Shown: positions 57,301-64,000 of the stretch, one piece after another | Position numbering within the stretch: the stretch's first letter is position 1 | How the letters are laid out: each line of letters begins with the position of its first letter | From: Iodidimonas nitroreducens | GTDB taxonomy: Bacteria; Pseudomonadota; Alphaproteobacteria; Sphingomonadales; Rhodothalassiaceae | Assembly: GCA_000710935.1 (NCBI GenBank) | Contig: BAYV01000015.1 | Span: 124,001 to 188,000 of the forward strand | DNA: 64,000 nt | Reading direction: 5' to 3' | Translations under genes and position numbers: made by a program | Notes under the pieces: generated by a model | What the model was told of the DNA's origin: nothing | Database searches by the model: none | The model's input: the letters and a program-made list of their open reading frames with translations, nothing else

Positions 57301-57603
57301 CGCCAGCGCCGTATTGAGCGCGGTTTGCCCGCCCATTGTGGGCAATAAAGCATCGGGGCGTTCCTTGGCGATGATCTTTTCAACGATTTCAGGCGTGATC
57401 GGCTCCACATAGGTGGCATCGGCCAATTCAGGATCGGTCATGATCGTGGCGGGATTGGAATTCACCAGAATGATGCGATAGCCTTCCGCACGCAAAGCCT
57501 TCACCGCCTGCGTGCCGGAATAATCGAATTCACAGGCCTGCCCGATGATGATCGGCCCGGCCCCTATGATCAGGATCGAGGATATATCAGTGCGCTTGGG
57601 CAT
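54328..57603 (-). CDS. carB: carbamoyl-phosphate synthase large subunit
   Basis: A 1,091-residue synthetase that makes carbamoyl phosphate from bicarbonate, ATP and ammonia for arginine and pyrimidine synthesis. Two homologous ATP-grasp halves are evident ([20 protein letters not shown] at the start; [19 protein letters not shown] near residue 575), followed by the MGS-like allosteric domain in the last 150 residues. It starts 29 bases after carA on the same strand. Confidence 0.98.
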   Translation of the reverse strand: MPKRTDISSILIIGAGPIIIGQACEFDYSGTQAVKALRAEGYRIILVNSNPATIMTDPELADATYVEPITPEIVEKIIAKERPDALLPTMGGQTALNTALALSKSGVLKRYGVTMIGANEEAINKAEDRLLFRQAMDKIGLESPKSAVAHSLAEAQDILLETGLPAIIRPSFTMGGTGGGIAYNRQEFEAIVKSGLDASPVKEILVEESVLGWKEYEMEVVRDRADNCIIICAIENLDPMGVHTGDSITVAPALTLTDKEYQVMRNASIAVLREIGVETGGSNVQFAVNPKDGRLVVIEMNPRVSRSSALASKATGFPIAKIAAKLAVGYTLDELDNDITGVTPASFEPTIDYVVTKIPRFTFEKFPHTNKTLTTSMKSVGESMAIGRSFPESLQKALRSMEIGLTGLDDVEIEGYDPEAPDLDTIRAALVQPVAERLLRIAQAFRLGMDVADVAAITHYDPWVLGQIKRITDAEDNVRRHGLPQDAQGLLELKMLGFSDERLAHLGSLMEADVRSLRHRLGVTPVYKRIDSCAAEFDAQTPYLYSTYETGILNALTGKMMPPEDEAEISDRSKVMILGGGPNRIGQGIEFDYCCCHACFSLSEAGYETIMVNCNPETVSTDYDTSDRLYFEPLTHETVLDIVRAEQRRGTLAGVVVQFGGQTPLKLAKGLEQAGVPILGTSTDAIDRAEDRDRFATMLKTLGLKQPPNGMARSAAEAITIAERIGFPVLLRPSYVLGGRAMEIVNDHAQLERYIREAVKVSGDSPVLVDGYLRDAIEVDVDALCDGEDVHVAGIMEHIEEAGIHSGDSACSLPPYSLSDAIVAAIGDQTKALALELGVRGLMNVQFAVVGEEIYLIEVNPRASRTVPFVAKATGVPIAKIAARLMAGARLADFDLSPFPRRHVAVKEAVFPFARFPGVDVILGPEMRSTGEVMGIDKDFARAFLKSQIAAGTILPESGLVFVSVRDSDKAAIMPVVRDLVALGFEIIATRGTAGFLAEHGMKVRLVNKVAEGRPHIVDLLKDGEIDLMFNTTSGSQSLSDSFEIRRSALTMGTPYYTTLAGARAAVMALYASQRGMLEVAPLQSYSDNTG

Positions 57604-57632
57604 TTCTTTTCCTTGAGCGAATAACGCAAAGG

Positions 57633-58811
57633 CTATGTTTGGGAGGCCGAGGCGGCCTGATCCACAAACCGACTGAACAGATCGAAATTATCCTGCGGCC
57701 CGGGCGAAGCTTCGGGATGCTGCTGCACCGAAAAGATGCGGCCATCCTTGGCTTTCAGGGCGCAGATCGTACCATCGAACAGGGAAAGCTGGGTGATCGC
57801 CACACCCTGTTCGGCCAGATTGTCTTTGGCCACCGCAAAGCCGTGGTTCATCGCGGTGATCGAAACCCGCCCGCTTTCAATATCCTTCACCGGATGATTC
57901 GCTCCGCGATGCCCCTGCTGCATCTTCACCGTGCGTCCACCCAGCGCCAATCCCAATATCTGATGGCCAAGGCAGATGCCAAAAACCGGCAGGCCGGATG
58001 CGATCAGATCCTTGATCATCGGCAGGGCATAGCCCGCCGTTGCCGCCGGGTCTCCCGGTCCATTCGATAAAAATACCGCATCGGGCGCCAGCGCCATGAT
58101 CTCGGTGAATGAGGTCTCGGCAGGCACCACCGTCACCCGCGCCCCTGCCGAGGCCAGATTGCGCAGAATATTGCGCTTGATCCCGAAATCCACCGCCACG
58201 ATATGGGCCCGCGCCTGATCAAGCCGGCCATAGCCGCCTTCGCGTTGCCACAGGGTTTCCTGCCAGGGATAAGGGGTGGATGTGCTGACATCCCGCGCCA
58301 GTTCCATCCCATGCAAACCGGGCCATGTCCGGGCCTTTTCCACAAGCGCCGGCAGATCAAACTGGCCTGCCCGATCATGGGCGATCACCCCATTGGGGGC
58401 CCCATGGGCGCGGATATGACGGGTCAGCCGCCTTGTATCCACACCGCTAATGCCGATCAGGCCCTGATCTTTGGCCCAATCTTCAAGGCTGTGTTCGGAT
58501 CGCCAGTTCGATGGCGCGGGCACGGGCTCGCGCACCACGAAACCACGGGCGGCGGGTGTGGCGCTTTCCATATCTTCGCGATTGGTGCCCACATTGCCGA
58601 TATGGGGAAAGGTAAAGGTGATGATCTGCCCGGCATAAGATGGATCGGTGAGAATTTCCTGATAGCCTGTCATCGCCGTATTGAAGCAGATTTCCCCAAC
58701 CGCCTCGCCGGTGGCCCCTATGCCTTCGCCATGATAAACACTGCCATCCGCTAAAACCAGAACGGCTGTTTTTAGCCGGTTGGAGAGGTCTTCCGTCGGG
58801 AGATCATCCAT
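57633..58811 (-). CDS. carA: carbamoyl-phosphate synthase small subunit
   Basis: A 392-residue glutamine amidotransferase partner of CarB. The catalytic cysteine is Cys280 in FGICLGHQ, with His and Glu in [11 protein letters not shown] near the C-terminus. CGGAAG lies seven bases before the start. It is the first gene of carAB and has a 5' leader of about 130 bases containing a 20-base direct repeat. Confidence 0.97.
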   Translation of the reverse strand: MDDLPTEDLSNRLKTAVLVLADGSVYHGEGIGATGEAVGEICFNTAMTGYQEILTDPSYAGQIITFTFPHIGNVGTNREDMESATPAARGFVVREPVPAPSNWRSEHSLEDWAKDQGLIGISGVDTRRLTRHIRAHGAPNGVIAHDRAGQFDLPALVEKARTWPGLHGMELARDVSTSTPYPWQETLWQREGGYGRLDQARAHIVAVDFGIKRNILRNLASAGARVTVVPAETSFTEIMALAPDAVFLSNGPGDPAATAGYALPMIKDLIASGLPVFGICLGHQILGLALGGRTVKMQQGHRGANHPVKDIESGRVSITAMNHGFAVAKDNLAEQGVAITQLSLFDGTICALKAKDGRIFSVQQHPEASPGPQDNFDLFSRFVDQAASASQT

Positions 58812-58833
58812 ATCAGAACTTCCGGTCTTTGGG

Positions 58834-58869
58834 TTTGGTACCGCTCTGGGGGATTTGGTACCGCACTGG
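58834..58869. repeat. 20-bp spaced direct repeat in the carA leader
   Basis: TTTGGTACCGCTCTGG (58834-58849) and TTTGGTACCGCACTGG (58854-58869) match at 15 of 16 positions with a 20-base period. Each contains the palindrome GGTACC. They lie 23-58 bases before the carA start, in the transcribed leader if the promoter upstream is right. Confidence 0.85.
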
Positions 58870-58946
58870 AATGTTGCAGCCTCGGGCAGATAGGTTTAGG
58901 GAGTCCCATCCTGATGGCGCGAGAAGGAGGGGTTAAACCGCCGCGG

Positions 58947-58975
58947 ACATTAGTGAATGCGACGGCCAAGGTCAA
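58947..58975 (-). promoter_or_regulatory. carA promoter
   Basis: On the minus strand TTGACC (58975-58970) and TAATGT (58952-58947) are spaced by 17 bases. The expected start is near 58940, giving a leader of about 130 bases before carA. Confidence 0.62.
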
Positions 58976-59091
58976 GACGGCGTGGGCCCCCTCAAAGATC
59001 CACCCCCATAACCACCAAAGCGCCTGACCAGAACCAGAGACCAACTGGACGATAAGCGCCAAAAAAGACCAACAGGGACAGGAATAAAGCC

Positions 59092-59550
59092 ATGACTTTA
59101 CGTGAAAAATTGAATGCCGCCGTGAAGGATGCCATGCGCGCCAAAGAGCAGCGCAAGCTTTCCACCCTGCGGCTGATTCTGGCCGCCGTGAAGGATCGGG
59201 ATATCGTGCGCCGCACGGAATCGGATGAGCGCGATGATGATCTGATCATCAGCGAAATCATGGCCCGCATGATCAAACAACGGCATGACAGCATCAAAGC
59301 CTATGAAGAAGGCGGTCGCCTTGAACTGGCGGAAAAGGAACGCGAGGAAATCGACATCATCTCGGCCTTTCTCCCCCGCCAATTAGGGGACGAGGAAATC
59401 GAGACCGCCTGCCAAGCGGTGGTCGATGAGCTGGAGGCCACAGCCCTCAAGGATATCGGCCGCTGTATGGCCGTGCTGAAAGAACGCCATGTCGGGCAAA
59501 TGGATTTCGCCAAAGCCAGCCAGAAGGTAAAAGCGATCCTGTCGACCTGA
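59092..59550 (+). CDS. GatB/YqeY domain protein
   Basis: A 152-residue protein of the GatB/YqeY family, related to the tail domain of the aspartyl/glutamyl-tRNA amidotransferase subunit B. The layout is the family's: a helical N-terminal half (LREKLNAAVKDAMRAKEQRKLSTLRLILAA) followed by the small tRNA-binding-like helical domain. The exact role is unproven. It begins with AGGA upstream and is first in the yqeY-dnaG-rpoD run, which is conserved in alphaproteobacteria. Confidence 0.94.
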   Translation: MTLREKLNAAVKDAMRAKEQRKLSTLRLILAAVKDRDIVRRTESDERDDDLIISEIMARMIKQRHDSIKAYEEGGRLELAEKEREEIDIISAFLPRQLGDEEIETACQAVVDELEATALKDIGRCMAVLKERHVGQMDFAKASQKVKAILST

Positions 59551-59641
59551 AGAACGGGCGTGATGATCTTGTCTCCCCGATGCCGGGTCGCTTAGTCTTT
59601 GGCCTCGGCTTTGGGCCTGTTTTGGCTCCCCATCGCGATGG

Positions 59642-61588
59642 ATGAACTCAAAGATGCGTTTTCCACCCCGTTTCATGGATGAATTGCGCGATCGGGTGCC
59701 CCTTGGCGATCTGGTCAATCGCAAGGTCAAGCTCAACCGGGCGGGGCGCGATCTGAAGGGCCTGTGCCCTTTTCATAGCGAGAAAACGCCGTCTTTTCAT
59801 GTGGTGGAAGACAAGAATTTCTATCATTGCTTTGGCTGTGGGGCCCATGGCGATGCCATAAGCTGGCTGATGGAAAGCGAAGGGCTGAGCTTTCCCGAAG
59901 CGGTGGAGCAACTGGCACAGATTGCGGGCATGGCCCTGCCCAAGCCCGATCCCCAAGCCCGCCAGAAGGCAGAAAAATCGGCCAGCCTTTTTGAAGTTTT
60001 AGAGGCGGCGACCCATTGGTTTCAGCAGGAATTGGGCGGCGCATCGGGGCGGGCGGCCCGGCGCTATCTGCTGGATCGCGGCCTTGATACCGAAATCATG
60101 CGCCGCTTTCGGCTGGGCTTTGCCCCCGATTCCTATGAAGCCCTGAAAGATGCCCTGGTGGCACAGGGGCTGCACGTGCCCCAGCTTATCGACGCGGGCC
60201 TTTTGAAACCATCGGAGAAGGGCGGCGCGCCCTATTCATGGTTCAGAAACCGGATCATCTTTCCCATCAGCGATCGTCAGGGCCGGGTGATCGCCTTTGG
60301 CGGGCGATCGATGGAACCTGATAATCCGGCCAAATATCTCAATAGCCCTGAAACCGAGCTGTTTCACAAGGGCCACAGCCTTTATAATCTAGCCAATGCC
60401 CGCAAACCCGCGCATCAGGCGGGCAGCGTAGTGGCGGTGGAAGGCTATATGGATGTGATCGCACTGGCGCAGGCGGGGATCGATCATGCCGTCGCCCCTT
60501 TGGGCACCGCCCTCACCCCTGAGCAGATCGCCCTTTTGTGGACGATGAGCGCCGAACCGATCCTGTGCTTTGATGGCGATCAGGCTGGCCAGCGGGCCGC
60601 CCTGCGTGCCGCCGAACGCTGCCTGCCCCTGCTCAAACCGGGGAAATCCCTGCGCTTTGCGATCCTGCCCGAAGGGCTTGATCCCGATGATCTGCTGCGC
60701 CGGGATGGCCCCAAGGCCCTTCAGGCCGTTCTGGATGCCGCCGAACCCTTGTCCGAACTGCTCTGGCGCAGCCTGATCACCGGTAAGGATATTGGGACGC
60801 CCGAACGCCGCGCCGGTTTGGAGCAAACGGTCTTCAACATGCTTACAAATATTACGGATGAGAAAATCCGAGGCTTTTATATCCGCGATTTTCGGGATCG
60901 TTTCTATCGCCTTGGCCGCCCCGCTGCATCGGGCCGGGCAGCGGGCCGGGCCGCGGGCAAGGGCAGTTTCCAAAACCGTTTTCAAAGTGGGTCTTTGGCC
61001 AGATCATTGGGCAGTTCTGTGAGCCGTTTTCACCATCCGGGCATGGCCCCCGGCCCCGCATCGCCGCAGTTGAAAGCGAGTCGTCTGGGTCGCAATACCC
61101 CCGGGCCGGACCGCATTCTTTTTGAACAATTGCTCTGTCTTTATGCCATTAACCATCCATTGCTGGCGGAAAGCCATGCCGAGGCTTTGGCCCTGGTCGA
61201 TTTCACCGACAGCGCGCTTGACAAATTGCGTCAGGAAATCCTAGTCACCCTCAGTTCAGGGAAAGGTCTTGATCAAGGCGCACTGAAGGACCATTTGGCA
61301 AAGAACGGTTTCAAGGGGATTGTTGCGCAGCTTATGAGTTCGCCACTGCTGAGACCGGCATGGTCGGCCTGGCCCGAAGCCACCGCACAGGAAGCCGCCA
61401 TTGGCTGGCATCATGTGATGGCGCGTTTGCGGCGGCTGGCTTTGAGCGATGAGATTGCTGCCGCAGAAGCAGCCTATAGGGATCATGGAAGCGATGAAAC
61501 GCTGCGACAGCTTGTTCATTTGAAGCAGGAATATGACCTGACCGAAGGCACCGAGGCCGAATTGGAAGGCTATGTCTTTCGGCAATGA
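59642..61588 (+). CDS. dnaG: DNA primase
   Basis: A 648-residue primase that makes RNA primers at the replication fork. The zinc ribbon (CPFH...HCFGCG) is at residues 42-67, the TOPRIM domain contains VEGYMDVIALA and LCFDGDQAG (about 265-320), and the C-terminal 150 residues are the helicase-binding region. An ATG at 59654 (MRFPPRF) would match family N-termini better than 59642; neither has a strong ribosome-binding site. It precedes rpoD by 93 bases. Confidence 0.96.
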   Translation: MNSKMRFPPRFMDELRDRVPLGDLVNRKVKLNRAGRDLKGLCPFHSEKTPSFHVVEDKNFYHCFGCGAHGDAISWLMESEGLSFPEAVEQLAQIAGMALPKPDPQARQKAEKSASLFEVLEAATHWFQQELGGASGRAARRYLLDRGLDTEIMRRFRLGFAPDSYEALKDALVAQGLHVPQLIDAGLLKPSEKGGAPYSWFRNRIIFPISDRQGRVIAFGGRSMEPDNPAKYLNSPETELFHKGHSLYNLANARKPAHQAGSVVAVEGYMDVIALAQAGIDHAVAPLGTALTPEQIALLWTMSAEPILCFDGDQAGQRAALRAAERCLPLLKPGKSLRFAILPEGLDPDDLLRRDGPKALQAVLDAAEPLSELLWRSLITGKDIGTPERRAGLEQTVFNMLTNITDEKIRGFYIRDFRDRFYRLGRPAASGRAAGRAAGKGSFQNRFQSGSLARSLGSSVSRFHHPGMAPGPASPQLKASRLGRNTPGPDRILFEQLLCLYAINHPLLAESHAEALALVDFTDSALDKLRQEILVTLSSGKGLDQGALKDHLAKNGFKGIVAQLMSSPLLRPAWSAWPEATAQEAAIGWHHVMARLRRLALSDEIAAAEAAYRDHGSDETLRQLVHLKQEYDLTEGTEAELEGYVFRQ

Positions 61589-61681
61589 TGTGGCAAATGA
61601 GGGGGTGGGACTCATGGCGCATCGAGGATGAAAGATGGACGTGACGACTTTTGACGTTTTTGAAAACAAGAGACACAAATA

Positions 61682-63814
61682 ATGGCATCCAGCCCCGACG
61701 CACATGACGCCATCGACGCCCGCGAAGACGGTGATAGCCCGATCCTTGATATGAGCGAGGCCTCTGTCAAAAAGATGATCAGCCGTGCCCGCGAGCGCGG
61801 CTATATCTCTTATGACGAGATCAATAAAGCCCTGCCCAGCGATGAGATTTCATCTGAAAAGATCGAAGACATCATGAGCCTTCTTTCTGAGATGGGGATC
61901 AATGTGATCGAGGGCGACGAGCCCGAAGAAGACGGCGACAGCGATCAGGAACCCATCCTCACCACCAAAAAGAAAACCCCCGACAGCCGTGCCCCCGCTG
62001 CCGAGGACGATGACGACGAAGACGATGATGACGGCGATGAGGAAGAAGCCTTCAAGGTTTCGACAGTGAAATCCGAAAGCGATCGCACAGATGATCCCGT
62101 GCGCATGTATCTGCGCGAAATGGGATCGGTGGAATTGCTGTCGCGCGAAGGCGAAATTGCCATCGCCAAGCGGATCGAAGCCGGCCGCGAAACGATGATC
62201 CAGGGCCTGTGCGAAAGTCCCCTCACCTTTCAGGCTTTGGTGTCCTGGTCGCAGGCCTTGAATGAAGGCCGGATGCTTTTGCGCGATATCATCGATCTTG
62301 ATGCAACCATGGGCGGTGGCCCGGAAGCCGCGGTGGCAGCCGCCAGCGCGAGCAATGACCCGCAAAGCGCCGATAGCGATGCTTTAAGCGACCCGACAAC
62401 CGAGCCAAAGGCCGCTGATGATGAGGGGGCGAGCGCCGCCACGGCCAAAAATGCACCCGCATCGGCTGACGACGAGGGCGGCCCTGAGGACGAGCAGCCC
62501 GCAGCCCGCATCGGCGATACCGATGATGATGATGATGACGACGAATCGAATATGTCGCTGGCTGCCATGGAAGAGCATTTAAAGCCGGAAACCCTCGATA
62601 AATTCGAGGCCATCACCACCACTTATAAAAAGCTTTATCGCCTGCAGGATGCCCGGCTTGAAGCCGCCGCCGCAGGCGAGGAACTGACCACCGCCAGTGA
62701 ACGCAAATATACCAAATTGCACGCCGAACTGGTGGCGCTGCTGCGATCCGTGCGGTTCAATAATCTGCGCATCGAAGAATTGGTGGATCAGTTATATTCC
62801 TTGAACAAGCGGCTTTTGGCTTTGGGGGGCCGGGTTTTGCGCATGGCGGAAACCTATAAAATCCCGCGTTCCGATTTTCTCAATGAATATATGGGCCAGG
62901 AACTCGAAGAAAACTGGCTCGACCGGGTCTCCACCAAAGACAAGAAATGGGCCAAATTCGCCGCTGCCGAAGCCACGGCCGTTGCCAATATCCGCGATCA
63001 GGTGGCGGAAATTTCCAATGAAACCGGTTTGCAGGTTGCGGAATTCCGACGCATCGTGCACACCGTGCAAAAAGGCGAAAAAGAAGCCCGGATCGCCAAA
63101 AAGGAAATGGTTGAAGCCAATCTGCGGCTGGTCATCTCTATCGCCAAGAAATACACCAATCGCGGCCTGCAATTCCTCGATCTCATTCAGGAAGGCAATA
63201 TCGGGCTGATGAAGGCGGTGGATAAATTTGAATATCGCCGGGGCTATAAATTTTCGACCTATGCCACATGGTGGATCCGGCAGGCGATCACCCGCTCCAT
63301 TGCCGATCAGGCGCGCACCATCCGCATTCCCGTGCATATGATTGAAACCATCAATAAGCTGGTCCGCACGGGCCGCCAGATGCTTCATGAAATCGGCCGG
63401 GAAGCCACCCCCGAAGAACTGGCCGAACGCCTGTCGATGCCGCTGGATAAGGTCCGCAAGGTGATGAAAATCGCCAAGGAACCGATTAGCCTTGAAACCC
63501 CCATCGGCGATGAAGAAGATAGCCATCTGGGCGATTTCATCGAAGACAAAAACGCCATTCTGCCCGTGGATGCGGCGATCCAATCGAACTTACGCGAAAC
63601 CACGACCCGGGTGCTGGCCTCCCTCACCCCACGTGAAGAGCGGGTTTTGCGGATGCGCTTTGGGATCGGCATGAACACCGATCACACTCTGGAAGAAGTG
63701 GGCCAGCAATTTTCGGTGACCCGCGAACGCATCCGCCAGATCGAAGCCAAGGCCCTGCGCAAGCTGAAACATCCCAGCCGATCCAGAAAGCTCAGAAGCT
63801 TCCTTGATACCTGA
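61682..63814 (+). CDS. rpoD: RNA polymerase sigma-70 factor RpoD
   Basis: The housekeeping sigma factor, 710 residues. Region 1.1 is about residues 22-75. An acidic stretch (about 107-122) separates it from region 1.2 (about 139-172). A low-complexity Ala/Asp-rich insertion with a second acidic run (about 210-292) lies in the non-conserved region. Region 2 contains [19 protein letters not shown] for -10 recognition, and region 4.2 ([18 protein letters not shown]) binds the -35. It follows dnaG as the last gene of the macromolecular-synthesis run. Confidence 0.98.
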   Translation: MASSPDAHDAIDAREDGDSPILDMSEASVKKMISRARERGYISYDEINKALPSDEISSEKIEDIMSLLSEMGINVIEGDEPEEDGDSDQEPILTTKKKTPDSRAPAAEDDDDEDDDDGDEEEAFKVSTVKSESDRTDDPVRMYLREMGSVELLSREGEIAIAKRIEAGRETMIQGLCESPLTFQALVSWSQALNEGRMLLRDIIDLDATMGGGPEAAVAAASASNDPQSADSDALSDPTTEPKAADDEGASAATAKNAPASADDEGGPEDEQPAARIGDTDDDDDDDESNMSLAAMEEHLKPETLDKFEAITTTYKKLYRLQDARLEAAAAGEELTTASERKYTKLHAELVALLRSVRFNNLRIEELVDQLYSLNKRLLALGGRVLRMAETYKIPRSDFLNEYMGQELEENWLDRVSTKDKKWAKFAAAEATAVANIRDQVAEISNETGLQVAEFRRIVHTVQKGEKEARIAKKEMVEANLRLVISIAKKYTNRGLQFLDLIQEGNIGLMKAVDKFEYRRGYKFSTYATWWIRQAITRSIADQARTIRIPVHMIETINKLVRTGRQMLHEIGREATPEELAERLSMPLDKVRKVMKIAKEPISLETPIGDEEDSHLGDFIEDKNAILPVDAAIQSNLRETTTRVLASLTPREERVLRMRFGIGMNTDHTLEEVGQQFSVTRERIRQIEAKALRKLKHPSRSRKLRSFLDT

Positions 63815-63822
63815 TCCGCTGC

Positions 63823-64000
63823 TCAATCCTGCGGCTGTTCGGCTTTTTCATAAGCTTGAAACAGGCCAAGGCCGCAGGTCGTGCCCGCAACCGGGCTGTG
63901 ATTGATCACCGTGATCAGATCGGTATTGCAAAGCCGCCCGGTGCTGGTGGAATAGGAAAAGCTTTCATAAAAACCCAATTGCGAGCAGCGATGGGGGAGC
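63823..64000 (-). CDS. 3' part of an unknown gene (5' end outside window)
   Basis: An open frame of 58 codons ends with TGA at 63823-63825 and continues off the right edge. The tail is Cys-containing (RCSQLGFYESF, RLCNTDLITV, TTCGLGLFQAYE) and ends in EQPQD. The composition and NAT/ATC codon bias match neighbouring genes, supporting a real coding end. It converges on rpoD with eight bases between stops. No family is recognised. Confidence 0.6.
   Translation of the reverse strand, partial: LPHRCSQLGFYESFSYSTSTGRLCNTDLITVINHSPVAGTTCGLGLFQAYEKAEQPQD

Overview
The window reads as a gene-dense, ordinary chromosome of an alphaproteobacterium, by eye somewhat above 50 % G+C. The evidence is the gene content and order: greA-carBA facing yqeY-dnaG-rpoD, the PHB regulator PhaR beside phaA/phaB, Mla-type lipid transport genes, CIRCE-controlled groESL, moxR-DUF58-DUF4159, and DUF2125, DUF1285 and DUF6111 family proteins. 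I see no phage, insertion sequence, integron, CRISPR array, rRNA or tRNA. The genus cannot be fixed from the sequence alone; a Rhodospirillales-like or neighbouring lineage is an inference. The tetranucleotide GATC is extremely frequent (24 copies in the first 1,080 bases), and Asp, His, Tyr and Asn are mostly encoded by NAT codons.

Layout. 1-4.3 kb: DUF2125 protein, hisC, metX and a SAM methyltransferase. 4.4-6.1 kb: a chemoreceptor. 6.2-10.3 kb: polyhydroxybutyrate block (phaB, phaA, a short PhaC-like synthase, phaR). 10.4-15.3 kb: an MFS exporter converging on a four-gene Mla-type operon (permease with STAS, ATPase, MCE protein, lipoprotein). 15.4-18.9 kb: acyl-CoA dehydrogenase and a 700-residue chorismate mutase / prephenate dehydratase / DAHP synthase fusion. 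18.9-19.2 kb: a Phe-rich leader peptide with a terminator and an alternative pairing arm. 19.2-23.8 kb: proline iminopeptidase, a Fur-box promoter with a small ORF and a PCu(A)C copper chaperone, MipA-like porin, amidohydrolase. 23.9-27.0 kb: phage-shock locus (pspF divergent from a sigma-54 promoter and pspABC). 27.0-33.1 kb: MFS, SufE, peroxiredoxin, SRPBCC protein, CCA-adding enzyme, DUF6111, Nudix, DUF1285. 33.2-40.2 kb: moxR-DUF58-BatA/DUF4159-large membrane protein operon. 40.2-46.7 kb: GNAT, glutathionyl-hydroquinone reductase, msrB, sppA, ferredoxin-NADP reductase, DUF3179. 46.7-49.9 kb: repeat-rich groESL promoter, groESL, DUF302. 49.9-64 kb: pccA, rpmF, AhpD-like protein, greA-carB-carA, yqeY-dnaG-rpoD, and the end of an unknown gene.

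The most notable feature is the aromatic control point. One polypeptide carries the first enzyme of the shikimate pathway and the two steps from chorismate towards phenylalanine, with an ACT domain bearing the Phe-binding GALV and ESRP motifs. It lies behind a 27-codon leader with seven aromatic codons in an eight-codon stretch-like cluster (six Phe and one Tyr over the whole peptide). A perfect 10-base copy of the terminator's 3' arm lies inside the leader reading frame, so ribosome stalling at Phe codons would free an antiterminator. Other unexplained items are two small ORFs placed directly behind recognisable stress promoters (Fur box, sigma-54) and a recurring pattern of 15-20 bp tandem duplications between genes, one of which triplicates the 5' arm of the rpmF terminator.
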